From Tilletiopsis washingtonensis (taxonomy: Eukaryota; Basidiomycota; Exobasidiomycetes; Entylomatales), in NCBI RefSeq assembly GCF_003144115.1, contig NW_020312004.1, positions 28,325-92,324 of the forward strand: 64,000 bases of DNA, written 5' to 3'. Below are positions 11,003 to 20,967 of this stretch, piece after piece (the first letter of the stretch is position 1; every line of letters begins with the position of its first letter). Under the pieces are notes generated by a model. It was not told the DNA's origin. It made no database searches and saw only the letters and a list, made by a program, of their open reading frames with translations. Both the position numbers and the translations under genes were made by a program.

Positions 11003-12096
11003 GGTGAGAAGTGAAGATGAGGGAGTGGAGATGGGACGAGGTGTGCCGCCGACTCAGCCCCGGTGTGGAGAGGAGGTGGTGGTCAGAGGCGAGAGACACG
11101 CTGGGACGTCGTGCTTATGAGGGTGGGCAGAGCAGCGCCGAGATCGAGGGGAAGAGCAAGGCTGCTGGTCGCCGAACATTGCGTGTGGGACCTGGGCACA
11201 GGAGCTGTGGCACGTTTAACCCCTCTTCCAGCGCAAGGCAAGCCCATGCTTCCTATCGCTTGTGGCAGCACCCAGCATCAGCACGGGCAGGCGCACAGGT
11301 GTAGCGCTCGCCGCTCTTGGCTGCGCCGTCCAGGCACATATGGCGCGCCACTGCGCGAGGCACGACGGCGCAGCCGGCACTCATCCGCCCCCTGAGCGCA
11401 TCTCCGCGGAAGCGCCGCAGCAGCAGCAGGTGCAGGCGCACCCAGCGCAGCCTGCATCTGCTTGCCGAGTGCTGCACTCCGCACTCTAGGGTGATCACAG
11501 CGGGGGCTGCGATCAGTGAGGTAAGCGCAGTGCCTCGCGCCTGCCCCCAAGCGATCTGCCTGTGACGGACGCTGGCGGCGTGGCGCGTCGGTGCTCAGGG
11601 GGCTCCCGGTGGCGCCGCAACACAAATCACTCGGCACTCCAGAGGAGGCGCTATGAGACCCAGAGGAGGCGCTGTGAGACGAAACGGGCATCGGCAGACG
11701 GCATTCAGATCGGCACGACCGAGCAAGCTCCGGTGCCGCTGCTATCTCTGATGCTGCACCTGCCGCACTCTCGGCGGCGGCCTCCCGCGCTCTTCAGAGA
11801 GGGGCACACTCGCGCTTCGCACGCGCCGCGGCGGTCAAACGTCCTGAGAATAGCAGCCAAGGGGGGGCAGAACGTGCGAGGTGGGGCAATCGCGAGGGGC
11901 CCGAGGAGTGGCAATGGTCACACACCCTGCTCTGGGGCGAGCCATCAGAGAGTCGCCCGCTATCGCTCCAATGCTTTTATCACGAGTCCAAACGTGGCAC
12001 ACTTCGCAAGTGCGCGAGGAGACTGCCGGCATCGGGCTCAAACACGAGGCGAGGGAAGGAGACGAGTGCATAGAGAGCAAGATCTGTCATTCATCA
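11003..12096. other. Intergenic region upstream of the 7TM gene
   Basis: These 1094 bp lie between the 7TM gene start and the 3' end of the FHA gene, both on the minus strand. Open frames exist on both strands (for example 11562-12275, +), but they are Arg-rich, lack known motifs and have no plausible splice context. The only structured element seen is a short direct repeat at 11641-11682. No gene is called. Confidence 0.55.
11641..11682. repeat. Two-copy 21-bp direct repeat
   Basis: Two adjacent 21-bp units, each beginning agaggaggcgct, differ at about three positions. They lie in non-coding DNA about 640 bp upstream of the 7TM gene start. Function unknown. Confidence 0.7.
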
Positions 12097-15000
12097 TCAT
12101 CGTCTCCGCGTTCCGCGTCGTGTCGTGCGCACGTCCAGCTCAGCCTCGACCGCCTCTGGCGCCACATTCTCCTCATCTGCTGCAGACGCGACAGCGCGCT
12201 TCGCGCGTGCCTTGCCCTTGGTCGCCGCTGCTGTGCTCGGAGCGGCGTCGGACGAGGGCTCGATCGAGGCAGTAGGAGCTCGAGCTTTGCGCGTCTTCGG
12301 CTTCACCTCAGCGAGCGCCTCGCCGGGTGCATCCTGCTCCTCGACGGGCGAAGATGCTGGCGCAGCCTTTCGCCGCGTCGTCTTGCCCTTCTTTGGCGCT
12401 GCGTCTGCCGATCCTTCCTGCTCAGCGTCCGTCGACGCAGCCGGTGCATTGTCGGAGCTGCTGGCGCCGAGGGGCAGCTTCTTGCCCTTTGTGCTCGCCG
12501 CAGCGCGCGCCTTGCGCACAGGGGCCTCAGCCGCAGGCTCCGCTCCAGCGATGTCGTTGACCTCGATGGCAGCGTCGCTTCCAGGTGCCGCGTCCGAGGT
12601 CGGAGCCGCACTTGCGCCGCGCGCACGTCGTGATCGTGGCGCACGGCGCTCGGGCTCGGCCGCCGGGACTGCGGCACTCGACGATGGCACAGCCTCGCCT
12701 TCGACTGCAGGCTGTGCCTCCTGGGCCGACTCAGCCACCTCCTCCGTCTCAGCACGAGCGCCGCGCTTGCGTGTGGCGCGCGCCTTAGTGGTGCGTGCCT
12801 TCGCGGGCGGCGACGAAGGCGTTGCGTCGTCCTGCGCTGATGAGACCACGGGCTCTGCTGCGTCTTGATGGGCGCTCGGGCCAGCCTCGCCGTCGGCTGG
12901 CTCGGCCTCAGACGTGGGCGCGGGCGTGGCTGCGGCACGCTTGCGCGTCTGTCGCGGCTTGGCTGCTGTCGACGGCCGTGCCTCCTCGACAGCAGGAGTC
13001 TCGGCTGTGGCCGTTGTCGCCTCATTGACAGACGCTTCCTCGACCACCGGCGCCGATGCGGCAGCCTTGCCCCGCTTGGCCTTCGAGCGAGATGGCTTGG
13101 CTTCGACTTCGGGCTGCGCCGGCCCCTGTTCCGCCTCCGCGACGTCCGAAGACGAGGCTGCAGCTTGTGATGGCGCAGCGTCTGAAGACGTGTCTTCGGG
13201 GCACGAGACTTGCGCGGCTCCTCGACGACGCGGTGTTGGCGCTGCTAGCTCCGGCTCGCAACGCGCCTCGCTCGTGGCGTCCTCAAGCGGCGCGGACGCT
13301 TCAAGCACAGCAGGCTCCTGAGCTGCCTCCTCTGCGGCCTCGCGAGGGGCCTCGGCGGCGTCGTCCGACGAAGCGGCACGCGCGCTGTGGCGTGCACCGC
13401 GCTTTCGGCGCGTGCGAGGCGTGTGCGTCGACGGGGTGGAAGGAACGACTGGCGCAGCGTTCGCTTCGACATCTGGCTCGGATGTCGCCTCGCTCTGCAC
13501 TTGCGAAGGTGCAACTGCCTCGACGTCGGAAAGCGGCACTTCTTGCTCCTCTGCCGACGCATCGATGGCGGACTCGGGCTGCGTGACAGCTTCCACTGCG
13601 GCCAGCTGCTCAGGCTCGGGCTGCGCCTCGGACTCTAGTGCTTCAGCATGTGCCGAGACATCAGCAGGCTCCTCGCTGGCTGCGTCCATCTGTGCCTCGA
13701 TGTCGAAGTCGTCTGTAGCCTCCTCGCATATGATCACGCTCGCATCTTGTTGCTCGGGCTCGACCTGCACAGCCTCCTTCTTGCGCGCAACAAGGCCGAA
13801 CGCCTGCAGCAAGCCAGCCGCGGGACTTCGGAGCATCTGCGCGCGCAGCGAGCCGTACTTCTTCGGCGGCGTGACGGGTACGGCTGGCGCGGCGGGCAAC
13901 GAAGCGCGGGCGCGGGAGACGTTCCGCGCTGCTTGCGGCGTGCTGAAGAGCATCGAGTGCAGTGCCGGTGCCTCGAAGAAAGGCACAGAGGCGGGAACGG
14001 CGGCGATTGGCTCGGACGAGGAGCAGACTGGCGGAGAAGCTTCCCAGTCCATCGCCTCGGGCTCTGCTTCTGCATCCGTCTCGAGCGGCTCCGCCGGCGG
14101 GACATCGAGCGGAAGATGCAGGCTGTCGACGTCCTCTTGGAGCTCCGCGATGTCCGACTCCTCCTCATCCTCCACGAGATCGAGCTCCAGGCTCCGCTCT
14201 ACCTCCTCCTCCTCGGCCTCGAGCTGCCGCATGATCTCCATCTGCTCCTGCTCCTCCCGCTCGTCTGCGCTCTCCTGCTCCTCCTCCTTCGCAGGCAGCA
14301 GGCCCTCACGCCGCATCGCCATGATGCGCTCGCGGCGCTCCATCTTCTCCACCCACTCCTCGCAGCCGCGCAGCAGCGTGCGTGTGCGCAGGCTGATGCG
14401 GCGCTTCGAGGGCGAGAGCTGGTGGCGCTCGAGGATAGCACGCGCCGGCGAGCGTGGCAGGCCAAGGCCGAGTGCCGTGGGGGCTGGAGAGCCCGCACCG
14501 AGCTGCACCTCACCGCGGACGCCCGACACACGCGAGGCGCGACGGCTGGCTCGCGAAGAGGCACTGGCTGAGGGCGATGCGGGCGCGGCAGAGCGGAGCT
14601 GCTCCTCAGGCTCAGCATCGAGAGACTCGAGCACGACCATGTCCGCCTCTCCCTCCTCCTCGCCCTCGCTCTCAGCTGCGCGCACCACGTCGTTCGAGAC
14701 GCGCAGCAGCTGAGCCGTCGGCGTGTTGATGTGCGCGTTCGCGACGAGCGAGAGACGCAGGCGCCGCGGCGTGCCGAGACGCGCGGGCGAGGAGGAGGGC
14801 GTGTCGATTTGCGGCTTGCGGGGTGACGAGGAGCCGCTCGGCTCGTGCGGCGAGGAGCCGAGCGGGAGAAAGACGAGGCGGAATGACCAGCGATGCAGCA
14901 GCAGCACGTCCTGCTCCTGCAGCGGCGCGACGGCGCCCGAGGAGAGGTGCAGGCCGTTGTGCGAGAGGCCCGAGTTGCCGAGGACGTGCAGCACGATCTG

Positions 15001-15259
15001 CCCACCGCGCCGTCAGCGATGCGCGCCAGTGACCTGAAAGCAGCTGACTCACCTCTGCGCCGCCGTCAAGCACCTCGATGCGTGCGTGCCGGCGGCTGAT
15101 GTTGCCCTTGAGCAGGCGGATGGTGGCGTCGGGAGCGCGGCCGAGCATGACGTCGGCGCAGCGCGGCGGCGGCGCATCATGCGCCGGCGGCAGCAGCGGC
15201 AGGCGCTCGCGCACATGGCCGGCTGCGCTCTCGAGCTGCAGGTATGGCTGCAGCGCCAT
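12097..15259 (-). CDS. FHA-domain nuclear protein with long acidic/basic low-complexity tail
   Basis: Model: complement(12097..14997, 15053..15259), 1035 residues. The 55-nt intron (donor gtgagt at 15052, acceptor gggcag) is phase 0 and splits an N-terminal forkhead-associated domain of about 110 residues. Visible FHA motifs are the LGR strand (MLGRAPDATIRL), the SRRHARIEV block and the NSGLSHNG loop, which together bind phosphothreonine. The domain begins at the initiator Met, as in Ki-67 and Repo-Man relatives, and ends with RWSFRLVF. Downstream are SPSKRRISLRTRTLL, a Glu-rich predicted coiled coil (about residues 270-370), a conserved-looking KYGSLRAQMLRSPAAGLLQ, and about 600 residues of alternating acidic and TRRKRGA-type basic segments resembling chromatin-binding linkers. 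No PP1-docking RVSF is seen. The protein is probably nuclear or chromosomal; its exact function is unknown. It is head-to-head with the SH3 gene. Confidence 0.82.
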
Positions 15260-15888
15260 CGTGCGGAGAGGGGTGACTTGCGGGGATGGGTATCGGTGTG
15301 GGACGGAGGAGTGCATGCGCGGCATGCCCGGCGCGAGAGCATCACAAAACACAGCCCGGCCAAGTAACACGACGCGCCCGATGGCCAGACGCGCGCTCGC
15401 ACGTGACACGCGCGCCGCCAAGGCGCTCGCGCCCACCGCGAGCACAAGGGGCGCAGCGAGCTAAAATTGGGCGCTCTGTGCGAGGCGTCGGACTCCGCCC
15501 GGGAAAGCGGAACAGCCGGGAAGCACTGAGAGGGGCAGCAGGGGCTATTTTCGAGCGCAGCTCAAGCAGCTCAAATTTGCCTCTCTGCGAGGTCTGGCTG
15601 CGGCGAGGAGGACGGGAGAGCAGCCTGTGTGCTGCTGGCTGCGCGGCAACGCGGCATCGGCGGCGGCGTGCGGGCCGAGGCTGCCGAGGCAGCAGCGAGC
15701 ACGCTACGGCGCTCGGCGGCCCACGCGTCGCGCGCACACGAGCCAGCAGCAGCATGCGGCCTGAGCTCGCTGTGCTCCACCACACCACACACAACGCCTG
15801 CACTCGCCCAGCAGCGTCACCTTAGGCATACCCAGGCACTCACGCTCGCTCCGCCCTTGCCAGCTACAGCTGGCCCAGCTCACAGCAG
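15260..15888. promoter_or_regulatory. Divergent promoter region, FHA gene / SH3 gene
   Basis: These 629 bp separate the outward-facing starts at 15259 (-) and 15889 (+). They contain two A/T-rich islands unusual for this DNA, gctaaaattggg near 15461 and ctcaaatttgcc near 15571. No TATA box or well-known fungal motif is certain. Open frames here look like GC-rich chance frames. Confidence 0.5.
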
Positions 15889-17768
15889 ATGCCCGCCGCG
15901 TCCGCGCCCAGCGACCCCGACATCGTCGCCTCGCCGCCCTCGCTCTTTACTGCCGAGCTCGACGCTCGTGCGTCTCAGTCTGCAGGCGCGACGGCGAGCA
16001 GCACCGCCAACGCGCCCGCTGCTGTCGCCGATGCAGCGCCGTCGGAGCAGGCGGCGCAGCTGAAGGCACAGCAGCCGGCCTCGACCCCGGCGTCCGGCGC
16101 CGCACAGGACGTGGCGGCGGCAGAGCCGGCGTCGTCCGCATCCGAGACCACACCGACTGCCGCCAGTGCACGCCGGGACAGCGCAGCAGCGCACAACCAG
16201 TCGCGCGAGCAGCGGCAAGCCGAGAGCGGTGCGTGCGGCGCTGTGCAGTGCGACGAGCTGTCTCTCACCACGCCTGCCGCAGCCGCCATCTCCTTTCCCG
16301 CCTCGGATGCGCCCACCTCGGCGCCCGCCGCATCTCGCACGGCGTCTGGCAGCGCTAGTGGTGGCGCTGTGCCGATCTCCGCACCCGCCTCCTCTGCCTC
16401 TACCTCGGCTTCAGCGCCGCTCATGGCAGCTCCGCCCTCCGCTGCAGCGGGCGTAGCAGCCGCAGGTGCTGCTGCCGCGGCTGCACAGCCCGAGATGGAG
16501 AGCTATCCCAGCGCCAGCGGCACCCTCATTCCGCCGGCGAGAGACTGGGCGCTCGGGCCGGTGCCGACGCGGCTGGCGCCGTCGGGCACGGAGGACGAGA
16601 GAGACGCAAGGGAACGTCGAGTGAGTCGCTCCGCCCGAGATCGCTAGGCGATGCGGAATGGCGTTGCACGGTCAGCCTGGAGATGGCCCGGCTGCTCCCA
16701 AGTCTCTTTGCTGCTGCATGGTCCAACTGAGACGCAGCCATGCGCGCTCGCGACATTCGCTTGCCTCTGCGCGTCGCTGACGCCTCCTCTCTGCAGCGCG
16801 AATCCACGCTCTCTAGCTCGTCCAACACTTCCCGGCTCTCACAGCGCCCGCCGCGGCCACCATCAGTGCCGGGCTCGGACGTTCTGATCGAGCGTATCGC
16901 CTCTGCGCCGTCCTCTCGCCGCACGTCCTCGCAGCTCGCCTCTCCACGCGCGCTGCGCCCGATCGACACGACAGAGGGCGGCAGCGGCAGTGCTGGCGCG
17001 CGGAGTCCACGGCTGCCGAGCCCGATGCACGGTGCATATGCAGTGCGTCGGCGGAGCAATCTCGCCTATGAGCACGAGCGCGTTGCAAGCGGCGAGGGCG
17101 AGGAGGAAGAGACCCTCGAGGCACTGCCCCCTCCGGCAGCGCAAGCCACCTTCCCAGAAGCAGACGCCGTGGCGCCGGCGGCATCGCAGGATGCTGCAGC
17201 GCGAAGCTCCTCGTCCGAGCAGCCGAGCTTCACTGCCTCTCCTTCTGCGGCCTCACAAAGTGCAGGGAGCAGCACTGCGCGACTCTCAAAAGCGCTGGAG
17301 GTGCTCAAAGTGCGAGACTTTGGCTTCCCCGAGCTCGACCCGCGCCACGTCGGCGCACGGGACGTCTCGCTCGGTGCCGCTGCACCTGCGCCCGAACGCG
17401 GCAGCGCTGCCGCTGCTCGCCCCTGGATGTCGCTGGGCGGCGGCAGTGCGCTGGCGTCGGGTGCGATGGAAGAGTCGGAGGATGAGGACTCGTCGGCATG
17501 GGACGTGCCGCCATCAGACGACGAAGCGGGCATGGACGAGGAGGGCGAGGGCGACGAGGACGACGCGCTGCCGCTGGGCCTCTACGCCGCTGCGTACGAG
17601 TTCGTCGCGGAGAGCACGCACGAGCTGGCCGTTGCGGCCGGCGAGCATGTGCGCGTCGTCGGCGCGCTCGAGGGCGGCTGGGCCATCGCCGAGCGCATCA
17701 CGGCGGGCGAGGAGCAGAAGGAGCGAGGTCTTGTGCCGCAAGCCTACCTGACCTGGATCGACCACTAG
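15889..17768 (+). CDS. SH3-domain protein, Nbp2/Skb5-like
   Basis: Model: join(15889..16620, 16797..17768), 567 residues. The 176-nt intron (donor gtgagt, branch gctgacg, acceptor ctctgcag ending 16796) is phase 0. The first 440 residues are Ala/Ser/Pro-rich and disordered, with one conserved-looking segment (LEVLKVRDFGFPELDPRHVG) near residue 420. An acidic stretch precedes a C-terminal SH3 domain at about residues 505-565: LYAAAYEFVAES (a diverged ALYDF), the acidic RT loop, GGWAIAERI (the ligand-groove Trp), and GLVPQAYLTWID. A single C-terminal SH3 preceded by an acidic linker is the layout of yeast Nbp2 and fission yeast Skb5, adaptors that bring PP2C phosphatases or PAK kinase to stress and cell-integrity MAPK pathways. 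That role is inferred from family resemblance only. Confidence 0.82.
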
Positions 17769-18064
17769 GCGTTGCCGGTCTGACCTGCTCTCTGTCGAGC
17801 TTCAAGTGCGCCTGCTCGCTGCTACGCCGGCTTCCCCTCTTTGCTTCCACCCTCGCTCGCTTCTCCTGCAGTGCTGCTCTCGCTCGTCGTGCTCTCACAC
17901 CCACGTCACGTATCCCCAATCGCATGCTCTTCGCGGCCAGATCGTGACTAAGTGCATCGTGATTGCAATGCGAGCAAGGAACAGCAGCGAGGAGAGCGAA
18001 GGGTGTGGGAGACACAGGAGAGGCGCATCGAGCGCAGAGGGGCGTGAAGGACAGGAGGAGCCGG

Positions 18065-20517
18065 TCAGCCGCGCACCGCACGCATGAGCGAGGCCGCTGC
18101 GCGCGAGTTCTCGCTTCCTGCGCCCTCGTCAGCGTTCTGCGAGCTGCCCGAGTGGTTGGCGCCGCCTCTTGCCGGCTCCTGCGCGTCCTCCAGCAGGTCG
18201 ATGAGCGCCTCGACCACGCTGTCGACCTCGTCGGGCGCGATGCCGCCGCCGCAGCCCGCAGCCAGCAAGCGGCGGTACGCCAGGGCCTGCTTGCCCGCTC
18301 CCTGTTCCCGCGCCCGCTCCACGAAGCGGCGCACGACCGTCGAGTGCGACGCCTTGACCTGTGCCACCTGCGTCTTGAGCTCCGCCAGTGCCTTGGCGGC
18401 ATCCGAGCCAGCAGGCATCGGCATGCGCAGGCCCTCGAGCGACGCTACGTCTGCCGCCGGCAGCGCGGCATTCTCCGTTTCCATCAGGCGCAGCCGCTTC
18501 GACGTCGCCTCCCACTCGCCACGCATCTCCTCGCGCGCCCGCTTCTGCATGCCGGCGATGAGTGCCGTCTCGGCCGCGCGCAGCTCGGCGGCCTGGCGCT
18601 CCTTCTGGTTCTTGCGGCTCGTGGCGTCTCCGGCGGCGGGCGAGCTGGACCCGGCATGGCCAGCGATGCCCGCGCGCGACGACTCGGCGATCTCCGCCTG
18701 AATCTGCGCAAGCAGCGCGTGCGCCTGCGTCACTTGCCGCTCGACGCCGCTGAGCTCTGCATCGTACGCGTCGGCCAGCGAGGCGAGCAATGTCGTCATG
18801 AGCATGTGCGCCTTGCCGGCGGCGCGCTGCCCTGCCTCGCTCGTGCGCAAGGAGGCGTGCGGGCCCATCAGGGCCGCCGACAGCGCCGCGTCGCTGCTCG
18901 GCACCGGCGGCAGGCCCGCTGCGGCAGCGGCAGCTGCCGCTGCAGCAGCAGCGGGCGGCGAGGCACGGAAGCGCTCATCCTCGATGATGTAGTCCTCGGC
19001 CGACTTGCCATCCTTGTTGCGCAGCTTCGGGTCCGCGCCGTGCTCGAGCAGCAGCTTCGTGATTTTCTTGGAGCGTGACCGTGCCGCCATCGTCAGCGGC
19101 GTCTCGCCCTCGTCGTCCTGGAAGTTGAGGATGTCGGCCAGCTGCGAGCCGTACTCTGCCAGACGCGCCAGCATCGTCTCGAGGTAGTAGCGCGCCGCGT
19201 GCGGCTTGCCGCGCGAGAGCGCAAGGTCGACGACGTGGTGGAAGACGGTGCGATCGGCGCGGTCGATGTTGAGGATGGACCGGTGGAGCAGCTCGAAGAG
19301 CTCGGGGAACTTGCGCAGGTCGTAGTTGTTCGAGAACATGGCGGCACGCATCAGCGCCGTCTGGCCGCTCGCATTGACCCGGAAGACGTCGGCACCGGCG
19401 CTGAGGAGCAGCTTGACGACGCGGATGCGGCCCATAGCGCACGCCCAGTGCAGCGCCGTGTGCTCGTCGTCGTCGATGCTCATGTTCGCGTCGAAGTCGG
19501 CCGGCGGCGACACAAGCAGCGGCGGCACCGTCGTGCTCTCGGCAATGAAGTAGTCGAGGATGATGGTGGCATAGCGCGACATCGGGCTCGGCTCGCGCGC
19601 GAACGGCTCGAGACCAACGCCGTGGCCGGCCGCTGCCGCCGGTCCGCCAGTGCTGCTCGACGCACCACGCGAGCTGCCGTTGGGGTGCTCGTAGTAGGGC
19701 GGCAGGCGCTGCTGCGGGTACGCGGGCGTTCCGCCGCCGGGAATGGGACTGGGCGTGCGGCTGGAGCTGCTGACGACGCTCGGGCTGGGGCTCATGCTGC
19801 CCTCGGTGCCGTGCGCGTTGGCCGCGCTCGTCACCTCGCTCTCCGTCTCAATGCTCGTGGCACGGCGAACGCGCTCGGCGGCAGCGCCACGCTTGACGCG
19901 CGACGAAGGCGCAATGACATGCTTGGGCGCAGGCGGCGGCGACTCGGCGGTGGGCTGGTACTCGGTGATGGGGTCGAAGAGGTGCGAGACGTTGTAGTGC
20001 GCCGCCAGCTGCTTGGCGTCCTCGAGCGGGATCCACGTGCCTGCAGGGCAGGTGTGAGCAACAAGGCGCATCCGACATGCTGCAGAGAAGCACACATCGC
20101 CAGATCACACAGCCGACATGCCACTGCCCATCCTTCCCCTGCTGCACCTGCGCCCGCGCACTCACCCTGGTATTTGCCGTAGCCGCCCTGCACCTTCTCA
20201 TGCGTGCCCTTCTGCACGTCACGCTCGAGCACCTTTGTGCGCTGCGGCTTGTCGAGGCCGACGACCTTGAGGATGTGCGTGGCGTTGATCCAGGAGTCGG
20301 AGCGGCGGCGCATCACGGCCACCTGTGCAGGTGTGAGCGAGAGAAGCAGCAGCAAGAGCCAGCAGCCCACGCACCGAGCGGATGATGCACTCGTACACGG
20401 GCACGCCCGAGTACGTCGCCTGCGGGTCAGGAGCGGGCAGTCAGCATGCGGCATCGCGGCGGACGGCGCGAGGCTGCGACACACCTTGAAGATCATGCCC
20501 TCCTGCTTGGGCGGCAT
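18065..20517 (-). CDS. MBP1: APSES/ankyrin transcription factor, Mbp1/Res-like subunit of MBF
   Basis: Model: complement(18065..20040, 20166..20322, 20375..20419, 20485..20517), 736 residues. Exons 1 and 2 are only 33 and 45 nt long. Together they rebuild the KilA-N/APSES DNA-binding domain (residues about 8-110): [15 protein letters not shown], then [15 protein letters not shown], then [19 protein letters not shown], nearly identical in pattern to yeast Mbp1. A Ser/Pro-rich linker leads to ankyrin repeats (about residues 270-430; [19 protein letters not shown] and later [20 protein letters not shown]). An Ala tract, Gln/Ala-rich coiled coil and C-terminal helical region follow. MBF drives G1/S genes by binding ACGCGT. 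Introns are 65, 52 and 125 nt with donors gtgtgt, gtgcgt and gtgagt. Its own upstream region carries a tandem MCB, suggesting autoregulation (inference). Confidence 0.95.
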
Positions 20518-20724
20518 GGCGGGCGATGGGGCGCTGTGCGCAAGGACCGAGCCGGCGTGGCGAGATGCGGAAAGCGGAGAGCGAGTGGGGGCGAGCGAGA
20601 GAGCTGGACAGAGCGGCTCAGCAGAGAGGTGGAGAGGTGGACGTCGAGGTGGAGAGGCTGGCCGTCGTCGCTGTCGGCGGCCTGCGATGCCGCGAAGGTG
20701 CGCCGGCTGTGCGCTTCTCGAGCG

Positions 20725-20737
20725 ACGCGTGACGCGT
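20725..20737. promoter_or_regulatory. Tandem MCB (ACGCGT x2)
   Basis: ACGCGT occurs at 20725-20730 and again at 20732-20737, separated by one base (gACGCGTgACGCGTc). ACGCGT is the MluI cell-cycle box bound by MBF. The pair lies about 210 bp upstream of the MBP1-like start and about 230 bp upstream of the DUF2433 start. Single copies occur elsewhere in this GC-rich window, mostly in coding DNA; only this pair is adjacent. Confidence 0.65.
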
Positions 20738-20741
20738 CCAA

Positions 20742-20749
20742 GGCGGGAA
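20742..20749. promoter_or_regulatory. E2F-like site GGCGGGAA
   Basis: GGCGGGAA (TTCCCGCC on the other strand) lies five bases after the second MCB. It resembles the E2F/SBF-type G1/S consensus. An 8-mer of this composition may occur by chance in GC-rich DNA, so only its position beside the MCB pair supports it. Confidence 0.35.
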
Positions 20750-20967
20750 GTGCGGCCTGGCGCGCGTGAGGGGGTTGGCTCTGGAACATTCTGCGGCACC
20801 AGCGCTGTTGCGCGCGCGGACCTCTCTCGTCTGCGCCTCTCGCGCTCAGCACGCGCCACTCTCGCCTCCCCTCCTTCCCCTCTGACCCCCTCCCGCCCCC
20901 GCGTCCGCCTCACCTCTGCGGCTTCGCATCCTACCCGCACGCTTCTCGCTCATTGCACCGGCCCCTC

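Larger units (their letters stand above)
20518..20967. promoter_or_regulatory. Divergent promoter region, MBP1 / DUF2433 gene
   Basis: These 450 bp separate the two outward start codons. The region holds two adjacent ACGCGT hexamers and an E2F-like site (next entries). The segment before the DUF2433 start is C/T-rich, as is common upstream of fungal genes. Confidence 0.6.

Noticed and set aside
11562-12275. 237-codon + strand frame between the 7TM and FHA genes
   Set aside because: Arg-rich, overlaps the end of the FHA gene, contains no recognisable domain.
13412-14713. 433-codon + strand frame antisense to the FHA gene
   Set aside because: Ser/Thr/Cys-rich mirror of an acidic/basic repeat region, without motif or splice context.
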